Positions 28,032-37,230 of a stretch of DNA of 64,000 nucleotides are shown here, piece by piece (the stretch's first letter is position 1; the number at the start of each line of letters is the position of its first letter). Source of the DNA: an uncultured Prevotellaceae bacterium (GTDB lineage: Bacteria; Bacteroidota; Bacteroidia; Bacteroidales; Bacteroidaceae); NCBI GenBank assembly GCA_902799765.1, contig CADCBZ010000049.1, positions 1 through 64,000 on the forward strand, in the 5' to 3' direction. The notes below the pieces were generated by a model. The model was not told the origin of the DNA. It did not search any database and saw only the letters and a list, made by a program, of their open reading frames with translations. A program made the position numbers and the translations under genes.

Positions 28032-28082
28032 TTTTCCGAAACTAAAAAAGAGGCGGTTTTATAAGTATCAGAGTGTCAGCGG

Positions 28083-28169
28083 CTTACAAAACAGGTCATA
28101 ATTCGCGTATTTGAGACCTGAGTTCGGATTGGTGGATTCCGCGCGATTCTCAGGCATCGGTTTGTAAAG
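28083..28169. repeat. Nested inverted-repeat element
   Basis: Outer arms CTTACAAAAC (28083-28092) and GTTTGTAAAG (28160-28169) nearly match. The inner arms CAGGTC (28092-28097) and GACCTG (28115-28120) match perfectly. This may be a small MITE- or REP-like element; no gene is seen. Confidence 0.45.
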
Positions 28170-28173
28170 TTTG

Positions 28174-28307
28174 TTTGCTCGCTTATTCGTATCTCTGAGC
28201 TGCGCTCAATTTGCACTACCTTTGAGCTGTGCTCGAAGGTACTCACGCTCGAAAATACAAAAAAATCACGATTTATTTTGTATTTTGCTCGCTTATTCGT
28301 ACCTTTG
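28174..28307. repeat. REP-like intergenic repeats and thiamine-operon promoter
   Basis: TTTGCTCGCTTATTCGTA occurs at 28174-28191 and again at 28284-28301. GAGCTGCGCTC and GAGCTGTGCTC (28197-28207, 28224-28234) are paired short palindromes. AAAATACAAAA and TTTTGTATTTT form a stem between them. The second repeat runs into TACCTTTG (28300-28307) with TTTG 19 nt upstream (28277-28280), the promoter for the riboswitch. TACCTTTG also occurs at 28217-28224. Confidence 0.7.
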
Positions 28308-28315
28308 CAGCCGAT

Positions 28316-28382
28316 TTCAAGGGGTGCCTGCGGGTGCAGGCTGAGATGATACCCTCTAACCTGATCCAACACACTTACCCCC
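28316..28382 (+). promoter_or_regulatory. TPP riboswitch (THI element), 3' half atypical
   Basis: GGGGTGCCTGCGGGTGCAGG, then CTGAGATGATACCC and CTAACCTGATCC are the conserved THI-box core including the pyrimidine-sensing CUGAGA. Normally CUGAUC is followed by roughly GGNTAATNCCNGCGNAGGGA, which completes the pyrophosphate-sensing arm. Here it goes straight to AACACACTTACCCC. About 20 nt may be missing at ~28367. It precedes the thiamine receptor gene by ~38 nt and would control the whole operon. Confidence 0.82.
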
Positions 28383-28419
28383 TTTACATTATTAAATAAT
28401 TAAAGGTACAACAAAAGGT

Positions 28420-30688
28420 ATGAAAAGATTTGTTTTAGGAATGACTGCGCTGGTGTGCGCAGTGAGTATGGAAGCGTCGAAACCTCTGGTGTCGCCAGAG
28501 ATTGATCCGAGTGAACTTGATACGCTCAAGTCAGTAGAGCTGCAGGGTGTGCAGGTGACCTCTACTCGTGCTTCGAAGAAGACACCTGTGGCTTACACCA
28601 ACATGTCGAAGGAAGAGCTGAAGGCCGTGAACTTCGGACGGGATATCCCTTACCTGCTCTCGCTGACTCCCAGCATCACGATGACCTCAGATGCTGGTAA
28701 CGGCATCGGCTATACCTCGCTCCGTGTGCGTGGTACTGATCCCAGCCGTATTAACATAACTGCCAACGGCATCCCCGTCAACGATGCGGAGAGTGCCCAG
28801 CTCTATTGGGTGAATATGGGCGACTTCGCCAGTAGCGTGCAGTCGATGCAGATACAGCGTGGTGTGGGTACGTCAACGAATGGTGCAGGAGCCTTTGGCG
28901 CGACAATCAATATGCAGACAGAGAATATCGGCATGAAACCTTACTTCGGACTCGACCTCTCTGGTGGCTCCTACTATTCGCATAAGGAGACGCTGCGCTT
29001 CGGAACGGGTCTGCTCAAAGATCATTGGGGTATTCAGGGACGACTCTCGAACATCGGTTCGAAGGGTTATCTCGATCGCGCCTCCACGAAGTTGAACAGC
29101 TATTTCATTCAGGGTGGATACTTCTCTGACAATACTGTGGTGAAGTTTATCACCTGGAACGGCATTGAGGAGACCTATCACGCCTGGAACTACACCTCGA
29201 AGTATGAGCAGAGCCTCTACGGACGCACCTATAACTCCTGTGGCGAGTATTACGACGAGCAGGGTAATGTGCATTATTATGATGGACAGACTGACAACTA
29301 CCATCAGCAGAACTATCAGCTCTTGTGGAACCAGCGCCTTTCACGCAATCTGAATCTGAATGTGGCTGGTCACTATACCAAGGGAAAAGGCTATTACGAG
29401 GAGTACAAGACGGGGCGCAAACTTATTGAATATCTGCCTAACGGGTACTGGTTCGATAGCGGTTTTGGCGGCGACAAGCTGAAGAGCGACCTGATCCGCC
29501 AGAAGAAGATGGATAACGACTTCTTTGCTGTTGTGGCTTCGTTGATGTATAACAACCAGGATAACATCGAGGCGATCCTGGGTGGCGGATGGAATAAATA
29601 TGACGGCGATCACTTCGGACTCGTGAAATGGGTGAAGAACGTGCCGCAAGGTTTGGAGCTGCTGCCCGACTACGAGTATTATCGCAACAATGCCAAGAAG
29701 ACCGACTGGAACATCTATGGCAAGGTGAACTATGAGTTCGTGAAGGGACTGAACGGCTTCCTCGACCTGCAGTATCGCCATATCGGCTATCGGATGCAGG
29801 ATCCACGACGAGTTCAACTTCTTCAATCCGAAGTTTGGCCTGAACTACGACATCACGCCTCATCATAAAGTCTATGCCTCGTATGCCATCGCCCATAAGG
29901 AGCCGACTCGTAATGACTATGAGGATAATATTGGCACAGATCTGAAGGCTGAGCGGCTGAACGATCTGGAGGTCGGTTATAAGTTCCTGAGTGCGACATT
30001 CTCTGCTGGTGCTAATCTCTATTGGATGAGTTATAAGGATCAGTTTGTACTGACTGGTGAACTGAATCATATCGGAGAGCCTATCGCCAAGAACGTAGGT
30101 AAAAGTTATCGTCTGGGTGTCGAACTGGAGGCTGCTTGGAAACCTATCGACTGGTTCCGCTGGGATGCCAACGCCACCTTCTCGAAGAATCGTGCGGAGA
30201 ACTGGGAGGTGACGCTGATGGACGGCTCTGTGGAGAGTCTTGGTGACACCCCGCTGTCGTTCTCTCCCAGTGTGATCTTCAATAATATCTTCAACTTCGA
30301 GTATAAAGGCTTGACGGCCAGTATCCAGAGCCAGTATATCGGTGAACAATATCTGACAAACACAGGCTTCAAGAGTTATCAGACGCTCGATGACAATGGC
30401 AAACCCATCGATGTCAGTATGATACTCGACGGACATTTTACCACCAATATCGACCTCAGTTATACGTTCAGTATGAAGCAGTTAGGTGTGAAGGACCTCA
30501 CCGTTGGCATCAGTCTCTACAACATCTTCTCTGCCAAATTTGACAATAACGGTTGGGCAGCACCTGCCTTCACCAAGGAGAATGGCAGACTGATTGCTAC
30601 AGGCTGGGATACCTCCGACCAGTATGAGGCAGGTTTCGCACCCTCGGCTCCATTCAATGCGATGGCACATCTGTCAATCAATTTCTAA
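28420..30688 (+). pseudogene. TonB-dependent receptor for thiamine-type ligand, frame broken
   Basis: Signal peptide MKRFVLGMTALVCAVSMEAS, then a plug domain (GRDIPYLLSLTPSITMTSDA, RVRGTDPSRINITANGIPVN) and an outer-membrane beta-barrel. The first frame ends at 29868. At ~29797-29806 the sequence moves from LQYRHIGYRMQ to another frame, DEFNFFNPKFGLNYDITPHH, which runs to 30688 and ends FNAMAHLSINF with a terminal aromatic as barrels require. About 20-25 codons of a barrel strand/loop seem to be missing. Position behind a TPP riboswitch and ahead of pnuT and thiN identifies it as the outer-membrane thiamine receptor (OMR1-type). Confidence 0.9.
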
Positions 30689-30689
30689 A

Positions 30690-31252
30690 ATGCTGGAATT
30701 TCTAAGCGGGCATTGGCTCGACATATTGACAACGGTACTCGGCCTGATCTACATCTGGCTCGAGTATCGTGCGTCTATAGCCCTCTGGGTTGTAGGCATC
30801 ATCATGCCTGCTCTTGATATCTAATGGCTTGTTACTACACGTTGGCTGCCTTTTATGGCTTCTATGTCTGGAAGTTCAAAAAGACCAGGAAACTGAAACA
30901 GGAACTGCCCATCATCCACATGCCAAGAAGACAGTATCTGCCTGCAACGGTGTGCTTCTTTCTGGCCTGGGGAGCCATCTATTACATCCTGATCACATGG
31001 ACCAACTCCACTGTGCCCGTACTCGATTCGTTTACCAATGCCTTGTCTTTCATCGGCCTCTGGGCCTTGGCACGTAAGTACCTTGAACAGTGGTTGTTCT
31101 GGATGGTGGTCGATGTCGTATGTTGTATGCTTTATGTCCAAAAGGGTATTCCTTTCAAGGCAGGACTCTACGGACTATATGTCCTTATTGCCATTGCTGG
31201 CTATTACAAGTGGAAGAAGATGACCAAAATTACCAAGTATGAACGAGTTTGA
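30690..31252 (+). pseudogene. pnuT: PnuC-family thiamine transporter (PnuT), frame broken
   Basis: The ATG overlaps the receptor gene region (TAAAATG). The N-part MLEFLSGHWLDILTTVLGLI, IYIWLEYRASIALWVVGIIM ends at the TAA at 30822-30824 after PALDI. The rest continues one frame over from ~30825 as MACYYTLAAFYGFYVWKFKK to KITKYERV (31252). About 12-15 codons of the loop and second helix seem lost. PnuC proteins are facilitators whose substrate is trapped by a kinase; the adjacent thiamine pyrophosphokinase fits thiamine. Confidence 0.85.
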
Positions 31253-31853
31253 TGCTGTTATTCTGGCCAATGGCGCGTTTCCGACAGCTGACGAGCCGTT
31301 GAGACTATTGCGCGAAGCCCGTTTTGTGGTATGTTGTGATGGTGCAGCCCGTCACTGGCCGCAGTGCGATGCCATCGTTGGAGACGGCGACTCAGTACCA
31401 GAGGCTCTGAGGGATCGTCTGATTCAGATCGAAGAACAGGAGGACAACGACCTGACTAAAGCGACGCGTTACTGTCTGTCGAAGGGTATGCGGCGTATCG
31501 CCTATCTGGGTTCAACAGGGAAGCGTGAGGATCATACGTTGGGGAATATCTCATTGATTGCCAGATATAAGCAGGAGATGGGTGTCGAGCCCTTTCTGGC
31601 TACGGATTACGGCTGGTTTGTCGTAGCGGAAGGCGAGTCGTCATTCGATTCATTCAAGGGTCAACAGGTTAGCATTTTCAACATGACTTGCAATGCGCTT
31701 TCTTCTGAAGGCCTTCTCTGGCAAGCCTATCCTTATAGCCAGTGGTGGCAAGGTACCCTGAACGAGTCGGCAGGTGACTCTTTTACGCTGAAAGGTGACG
31801 GTTTTTATCTGGTATATCGAACCTATCAGGCTAAGGAGACAGCCCTAAAATGA
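31239..31853 (+). CDS. Thiamine pyrophosphokinase
   Basis: 204 residues. Motifs are VVCCDGAARHW, AIVGDGDSVPEALRD, EEQEDNDLTKATRYCLSKGM and LGSTGKREDHTLGN, the ATP/Mg and thiamine site of TPK. It converts imported thiamine directly to TPP, trapping it. It overlaps pnuT by 14 nt, so translation is coupled. Last gene of the riboswitch-controlled salvage operon. Confidence 0.93.
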   Translation: MNEFDAVILANGAFPTADEPLRLLREARFVVCCDGAARHWPQCDAIVGDGDSVPEALRDRLIQIEEQEDNDLTKATRYCLSKGMRRIAYLGSTGKREDHTLGNISLIARYKQEMGVEPFLATDYGWFVVAEGESSFDSFKGQQVSIFNMTCNALSSEGLLWQAYPYSQWWQGTLNESAGDSFTLKGDGFYLVYRTYQAKETALK

Positions 31854-31894
31854 AAATAATCCTTAGATAATTTGGCTATCTGCATCATTTTACG

Positions 31895-31902
31895 TACTTT
31901 TG
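31895..31902 (+). promoter_or_regulatory. -7 box for the acyl-CoA synthetase
   Basis: TACTTTTG, 22 nt before the ATG at 31925. Confidence 0.6.
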
Positions 31903-31924
31903 CAGCGGATTAACGAAAGTAGAT

Positions 31925-33699
31925 ATGCAGACGAACAGTCACTTATCTCGTCTGATTCATGATCAGGCGAAGAAATATGGCGACCGCGAAGTACTGATCT
32001 ATAAGGACTTTGGTGGGTCGGAGTGGAAATCATATTCCTGGAACCAGTTCTCGGATATGGTGAAGAGGGTGTCGAACGCTCTCTTGAACCTTGGAGTGAA
32101 GGTACAGGAGAATGTTGGCGTGTTCTCACAGAACTCCGTTCAGTATCTTTTCTGTGACTTTGGTGCATGGGGCATCCGTGCCGTCACTATCCCCTTCTAT
32201 GCCACCAGCTCTGAACAGCAGATCCAGTTTATGATCAGCGACGCGAAAATGAGATTCCTTTTTGTAGGTGAGCAGGATCAGTATGACAAGGCGCGTCGTG
32301 TGGTATCGATGTGCCAGACGTTGGAGCGCATCATCGTCTTCGATCGTAACGTTAAGCTCTCTGCCCAGGATTCGAATGCGATGTACTTCGACGACTTCCT
32401 GAAGTTGGGTGAGAACTATCCCCGTCAGTCGGAAGTGGAGCAGTTGCAGGTGCAGGCTTCGATGGATGATATTGCCAATATCCTCTATACCAGTGGTACA
32501 ACAGGCGATTCGAAAGGTGTGATCCTGACATGTGGACAGTATTATGCCGCTTTTGAAGCCAATAATAAGTGTGTGCCTGTGGGTGAGCAGGATCGCGTGT
32601 TGAACTTCCTGCCGTTTACGCATATCTTCGAGAAGGGCTGGAAGATCCTGTGTCTGACAGAGGGTGCCCGTCTGATTGTGAACACCTATCCTCAGGAGGT
32701 ACAACAGTCGATGCGCGAGACGCATCCGACTTGTATGTCGTCTGTGCCCCGTTTCTGGGAAAAAGTCTATATCGGTGTATTGGAGAAGATCGAGAGTGCC
32801 AGTACGATGCAGCGTAAACTCTTCCTGCATGCCCTGAGTGTAGGTAAGAAACATAATATCGACTATCTGTCAAAGGGTAAGCGTCCGCCGTTGGCCCTGC
32901 ATCTGGAATATGAGATGTTGAATCGTACTGTATTCTCACTGGTGCGTAAGGAGTTGGGGCTGGAGAATGCGCATTTCTTCCCCACAGCTGGTGCTACCGT
33001 TAATCCGAAGGTGGAGGAGTTTGTACATGCCATCGGCCTGAATATGGTGGTGGGCTATGGTCTGACAGAGAGTCTGGCCACTGTAAGTTGTAACCATCTG
33101 GGTGAGCCTTTCACTGTGGGTGGTTTAGTGACGAGGGTGAGGTCCTGCTGAAGGGTCCGACGATCACCAGAGGCTACTACAACCGTGATGATCTGACCAA
33201 AGAGGCCTTTACAGAGGACGGCTATTTCCGTACAGGTGACTCTGGCTATCTGAAGGATGGCGAACTCTTCCTGAAGGAGCGTATCAAGGATCTTTATAAG
33301 ACCTCGAATGGTAAGTATATCGCACCACAGATGATTGAGTCGAAACTGTTGGTTGATAAGTACATCGACCAGATCTGTATTATCGCAGACCAGCGTAAGT
33401 TCGTGTCGGCTCTGATCATTCCTGTCTATTCACTGCTGGAGGAGTATGCCCGTGAGCATCAGATCCCGTTCGAGACCCGTGAACAGCTCTGTGCCGATCC
33501 GAAGATCATTGCGATGATGAAGGAGCGTATTGACACACTGCAGCAGCAGCTGGCTCACTACGAGCAGATCAAACGCTTCACTTTGTTGCCTCAGAATTTC
33601 ACGATGGAACGTGGTGAACTGACGAACACACTGAAGATCAAGCGTCGTGTATTGAACCAGAATTACGCCAGGGAGATTGATGCGATGTACGCAGAGTAA
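31925..33699 (+). pseudogene. Long-chain acyl-CoA synthetase (AMP-binding), frame broken
   Basis: AMP-forming ligase: ILYTSGTTGDSKGVILTCG (P-loop motif), NFLPFTHIFEKGWKI, GYGLTESLATVSCNHLG. The first frame ends at 33151. At ~33118-33128 the sequence jumps from EPFTVGG to another frame, DEGEVLLKGPTITRGYYNRD, and runs through FRTGDSGYLKDGELFLKERI to the stop at 33697-33699. About 13-18 codons between the A5 and A6 motifs seem lost. It would activate fatty acids to acyl-CoA. Confidence 0.9.
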
Positions 33700-33720
33700 T
33701 TTTAAGATTAGAGGAAATAG

Positions 33721-34845
33721 ATGATTACACAAGACCAACTGAAGGATGTGCTGGAGCGCGCTGATGCGCTGCACCGCTATCTGGAAATTGATAAGAAGAA
33801 GATAGAATACGAAGAGGAAGACCTCCGTACGCAGGCACCTGACTTCTGGGAAGACCGTCAGCGTGCTGAAGAGCAGATGAAGAAAGTGAAAGGCATCAAG
33901 AAATGGCTTGATGGCTATAAGGAAGTACGGACGATGGCTGACGAGTTGCAGCTGGCCTTCGATTTCTATAAGGACGAGATGGTAACAGAGGAAGAGGTGG
34001 AAGCCGATTATGCCAAAGCCATCAAGGCCATTGAGGATCTGGAGCTGAAGAATATGCTTCGTCAGAAGGAAGACCCGATGGAAGCCGTCCTGAAGATCAA
34101 TAGTGGAGCTGGTGGTACTGAGGCACAGGACTGGGCTTCGATGCTGATGCGTATGTATATGCGTTGGGCAGAGGCTCATGGCTATAAGGTGACCATCTCC
34201 AACCTGCTCGATGGCGATGAGGCAGGTATCAAGAGTGTGACAATGCAGATAGAGGGGGGCGATTATGCCTATGGCTATCTGAAATCGGAGAATGGCGTCC
34301 ATCGTCTGGTACGTGTATCGCCTTTCAATGCTCAGGGTAAGCGTATGACCTCCTTTGCGTCAGTCTTTGTGTCGCCTCTGGTAGATGATACGATTGAGGT
34401 CTATGTCGATCCTGCCAAACTCTCTTGGGATACGTTCCGTTCCTCAGGTGCTGGTGGACAGAATGTGAACAAGGTGGAGTCGGGTGTACGTCTGCGCTAT
34501 TGGTACACAGATCCGGATACAGGTGAGGAAGAGGAAATCCTCATTGAGAATACGGAGACCCGTGACCAGCCCAAGAATAAGGAGCGTGCTATGACCTTGC
34601 TGAAATCTCAGCTCTACGATCGCGCCATGAAAAAGCGTCTGGAGGCTCAGGCAAAGATTGAGGCTGGTAAGAAGAAGATCGAGTGGGGCAGTCAGATCCG
34701 TTCCTATGTCTTTGATGATCGTCGTGTAAAAGACCATCGTACGAACTATCAGACGACAGATGTCGATGGTGTGATGGATGGTAAGATCGACGAGTTTATC
34801 AAGGCTTATCTGATGGAGTTCCCTGTAAATGACGAAGAACAATAA
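33721..34845 (+). CDS. prfB: Peptide chain release factor 2
   Basis: 374 residues in one uninterrupted frame. The stop-codon-reading SPF tripeptide is in RVSPFNAQGKRMTSF and the GGQ peptidyl-hydrolysis loop in FRSSGAGGQNVNKVESGVRL. The CTT-TGA autoregulatory frameshift site found in many prfB genes is absent around residues 20-30 (RYLEIDKKK). It starts 21 nt after the synthetase stop. Confidence 0.97.
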   Translation: MITQDQLKDVLERADALHRYLEIDKKKIEYEEEDLRTQAPDFWEDRQRAEEQMKKVKGIKKWLDGYKEVRTMADELQLAFDFYKDEMVTEEEVEADYAKAIKAIEDLELKNMLRQKEDPMEAVLKINSGAGGTEAQDWASMLMRMYMRWAEAHGYKVTISNLLDGDEAGIKSVTMQIEGGDYAYGYLKSENGVHRLVRVSPFNAQGKRMTSFASVFVSPLVDDTIEVYVDPAKLSWDTFRSSGAGGQNVNKVESGVRLRYWYTDPDTGEEEEILIENTETRDQPKNKERAMTLLKSQLYDRAMKKRLEAQAKIEAGKKKIEWGSQIRSYVFDDRRVKDHRTNYQTTDVDGVMDGKIDEFIKAYLMEFPVNDEEQ

Positions 34846-34864
34846 CTAATAATAAATTACGATT

Positions 34865-35023
34865 ATGGCACAAATTGCAAAAGCGACAAAGTCAACCGCT
34901 AAGAAAGTGGCTTATGAGAAGAAGCAGGAAGAAGGTGGCAAGAAGGTTCTGGAGTGGATCTTCGGCGTACTGATTGTACTGGCAGTCCTGTTTGTTATCT
35001 ATTCTATCTGGATTGTTGCCTAA
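34865..35023 (+). CDS. Small single-helix membrane protein
   Basis: 52 residues. A basic N-terminus (MAQIAKATKSTAKKVAYEKK) is followed by a single hydrophobic helix, WIFGVLIVLAVLFVIYSIW. It lies 19 nt after prfB and 3 nt before the CYTH gene, so it is part of the operon. Similar small proteins follow prfB in Bacteroidales; function unknown. Confidence 0.8.
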   Translation: MAQIAKATKSTAKKVAYEKKQEEGGKKVLEWIFGVLIVLAVLFVIYSIWIVA

Positions 35024-35026
35024 GGC

Positions 35027-35482
35027 ATGAGTGGACTGGAGATAGAACGTAAGTTTCTGGTCCGTCATGCAGATTATAAAAGGCAGGCTTTCAGTAGCAG
35101 CCACATCCAACAAGGTTACATCTGCAGTAGTCACGGACGCACTGTCAGACCTTCTGATGAAAAGGGTATGAGCCGTTATGAGTTTGAGAAAGAGATTACG
35201 CTCGAAGAGGCTCAGGAGTTGATGAAACTCTGCGAACCAGGTAGTATCGACAAGGTGCGCTATCTGGTGAAGAGTGGTTCACATACCTTCGAGGTTGATG
35301 AGTTCCATGGTGAGAACGAAGGTCTGGTGATGGCTGAGGTGGAGCTCCAGTCAGAAGAAGAGCCCTACGAAAAGCCCGATTTCATTGGAGAGGAGGTCAC
35401 TGGTGATCGCCGTTATTACAATGCTTATCTGACAAAATGTCCATTTACCTCCTGGCCAGAGCATAAATCAGTAGACCGATAA
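35027..35482 (+). CDS. CYTH domain protein with apparent in-frame internal loss
   Basis: 151 residues. The ExExK signature appears as LEIERKFLV, followed by QQGYICSSHGRTVR and then at once PSDEKGMSRYEFEKEITLEE. CYTH proteins normally have RxRxxxxxxxLTxKG between these, so ~15 residues forming two beta strands of the tunnel appear absent (~35145-35151), without a frame change. The family hydrolyses triphosphates (tripolyphosphate or thiamine triphosphate). Its last 38 nt overlap the end of the convergent VanZ-like gene. Confidence 0.85.
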   Translation: MSGLEIERKFLVRHADYKRQAFSSSHIQQGYICSSHGRTVRPSDEKGMSRYEFEKEITLEEAQELMKLCEPGSIDKVRYLVKSGSHTFEVDEFHGENEGLVMAEVELQSEEEPYEKPDFIGEEVTGDRRYYNAYLTKCPFTSWPEHKSVDR

Positions 35483-35837
35483 CGGCTGCAAGGGTGATGC
35501 CTGTGCTGTTGGCTGCCAGATCAAGCCATTCCCCACTTCTTGTTCCCCCTGTACAGTATTCTTGTAGCAGTTCGATGATGCCGCTCATGGCGACAGGCAT
35601 CAGCCATGCCCAGAAGAAGAGCTTTTCGTAGTCAGGCGACTGATGTTTCCGGATGTATTCTATCCATAGCACGGTGAAGGTGCCTCCATACATGATGATA
35701 TGTACCCATTTGTCAATGAATTCCACATTGTCGAGTGGTGTCTCTGGAAAAAAAGGAACAAAGGAAAGAATCCATATCAGTGCGATACAGAAGACTGAAA
35801 ACGGGTATTTTCTCAATAAATGAAACAAAAAATGCAT
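35445..35837 (-). CDS. VanZ-like membrane protein
   Basis: 130 residues with about four membrane helices. WVHIIMYGGTFTVLWIEY and SGIIELLQEYCTGGTRSGEW are the conserved VanZ-type parts (Asp/His/Glu-containing helices). Function unknown. The 3' end overlaps the CYTH gene by 38 nt in convergent orientation. Confidence 0.87.
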   Translation of the reverse strand: MHFLFHLLRKYPFSVFCIALIWILSFVPFFPETPLDNVEFIDKWVHIIMYGGTFTVLWIEYIRKHQSPDYEKLFFWAWLMPVAMSGIIELLQEYCTGGTRSGEWLDLAANSTGITLAAVIGLLIYALARR

Positions 35838-35857
35838 ATTTACTTAAAATTTTGCTG

Positions 35858-35885
35858 CAAAATTAAGAAATAATTTATACTTTTG
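35858..35885. promoter_or_regulatory. Back-to-back -7 boxes for the VanZ-like gene and first symporter
   Basis: The minus strand reads TAATTTTG at 35858-35865 (VanZ, 20 nt before its ATG). The plus strand reads TACTTTTG at 35878-35885 (symporter, 9 nt before the ATG at 35895). Confidence 0.55.
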
Positions 35886-35894
35886 CAACGAATT

Positions 35895-37230
35895 ATGAGA
35901 AAAGTGCATATGTCAAAACTGGAAAGAGCAAGTTTCGGCAGTAAACTTGGTGTGATTCTAGCGACAGCAGGTTCTGCTGTAGGACTGGGTAATATCTGGC
36001 GTTTCCCCTATATGACGGGTCAGAACGGTGGAGCTGTGTTCATTATCATCTACGTCTTCTGTGTGTTGTTGCTTGGCATCCCCTGTATGGTCAGCGAATT
36101 CATTATCGGTCGTCATGGACAATCCAATACGGCACGGGCATTCAGTAAGATCTCCGGTGGTTCTGCTTGGACGCTGATCGGTTATATGGGTGTGTTGACT
36201 GGTTTCCTGATATCCAGTTACTATGCTGTGGTCTCAGGATGGTGTCTTGAATACGTATGGGCCTCGCTTCTTGGAAAACTACAAGGCGATCCGGCATATA
36301 TCAGTTCTTATTTCGAGACTTTCTCTCAGGATCCGGTCAAGCCTGTGTTCTGGACATTCCTTATCCTCCTGGCTACTTATCTGATTATTGAGAACGGCGT
36401 GCGTGATGGTATTGAGCGGGCTTCAAAATTCATGATGCCTATCCTCTTTATCTTATTGCTGATCATCGTGGTGGCCTCTTGCATGTTGCCTAATGCAGAT
36501 AAAGGTATAGAATTCCTACTGAGTCCTGATATCTCAAAGGTGAATGGCGACGTGTTCCTTGCTGCTCTCGGACAGTCGTTCTATTCCCTCAGCATCGCCA
36601 TGGGCTGTATCTGTACATATGCCAGTTATTTCTCTAAACATACCAGTGGCATTACTTGCAGGTTTGGTTATCTTCCCTGCTGCTTTTTCTGTAGGTACGA
36701 ATCCTGACAGTGGTCCCTCGTTGCTCTTTATTACTTTGCCCAATGTATTCCAACAGGCCTTTAGTGCTATTCCTGGTTTGGGTTACATCATAGCCATGCT
36801 GTTCTATATCCTTCTGTCAATGGCAGCCTTGACGTCTTTGATGTCATTGCATGAGGTGAGTACGGCATTTCTGGAAGAGGAGATGGGAACCACCCGTAAG
36901 AGTGCAGCCTTGATTGTCGCTATTAGTTGCATGTTTTTAGCCATCTTCTGTTCCCTTTCTCTGGGTGCTGTGGAGCGTTACCACTTCTTTGGTATGTCAC
37001 TATTCAGTCTCTTCGACTTTGTCACAGGACAGTTGTTCTTGCCTATCGTGGGCTTCCTAACCTGCATCCTGATTGGTTGGTTTGTGCCCCATAAGATTGT
37101 GCGCGATGAATTCACCAATAGGGGAACACTTGATAATGGTGGTTTGTTCCATATTTATCTCTTCCTGGTGAAATATGTGTGTCCCATTTGTATCTTGTTT
37201 ATTTTCCTTCGTCAGTTTGGGCTGCTTTAA
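35895..37230 (+). pseudogene. Neurotransmitter:sodium symporter family transporter 1, frame broken
   Basis: NSS (LeuT-type) features: FGSKLGVILATAGSAVGLGN with IWRFPYMTGQNGGAVF (TM1 ion/substrate site). The start at 35895 follows the -7 box; an ATG at 35910 is also possible. The first frame ends at 36707. At ~36641-36647 ICTYASYFSKHT jumps to another frame, VALLAGLVIFPAAFSVG, and runs to 37230. About 18-20 codons (loop and start of a helix) seem missing. A paralog follows directly. Confidence 0.9.

Noticed and set aside
28076..28372. 98-codon minus-strand frame through the repeats and riboswitch
   Set aside because: It covers the THI box and REP repeats in antisense and has no coding character.
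29791..29810. Programmed ribosomal frameshifting in the broken genes
   Set aside because: There is no slippery heptamer or shared signal at the breaks, and conserved residues are missing, which frameshifting cannot restore.
33775..33815. Programmed frameshift site in prfB
   Set aside because: The frame is continuous and the CTT-TGA motif is absent, so this prfB is not autoregulated that way.
35830..35846. Second copy of the korAB-type ATGCATATTT motif
   Set aside because: It coincides with the VanZ-like start codon (Met-His), lacks the inverted partner and is probably chance.
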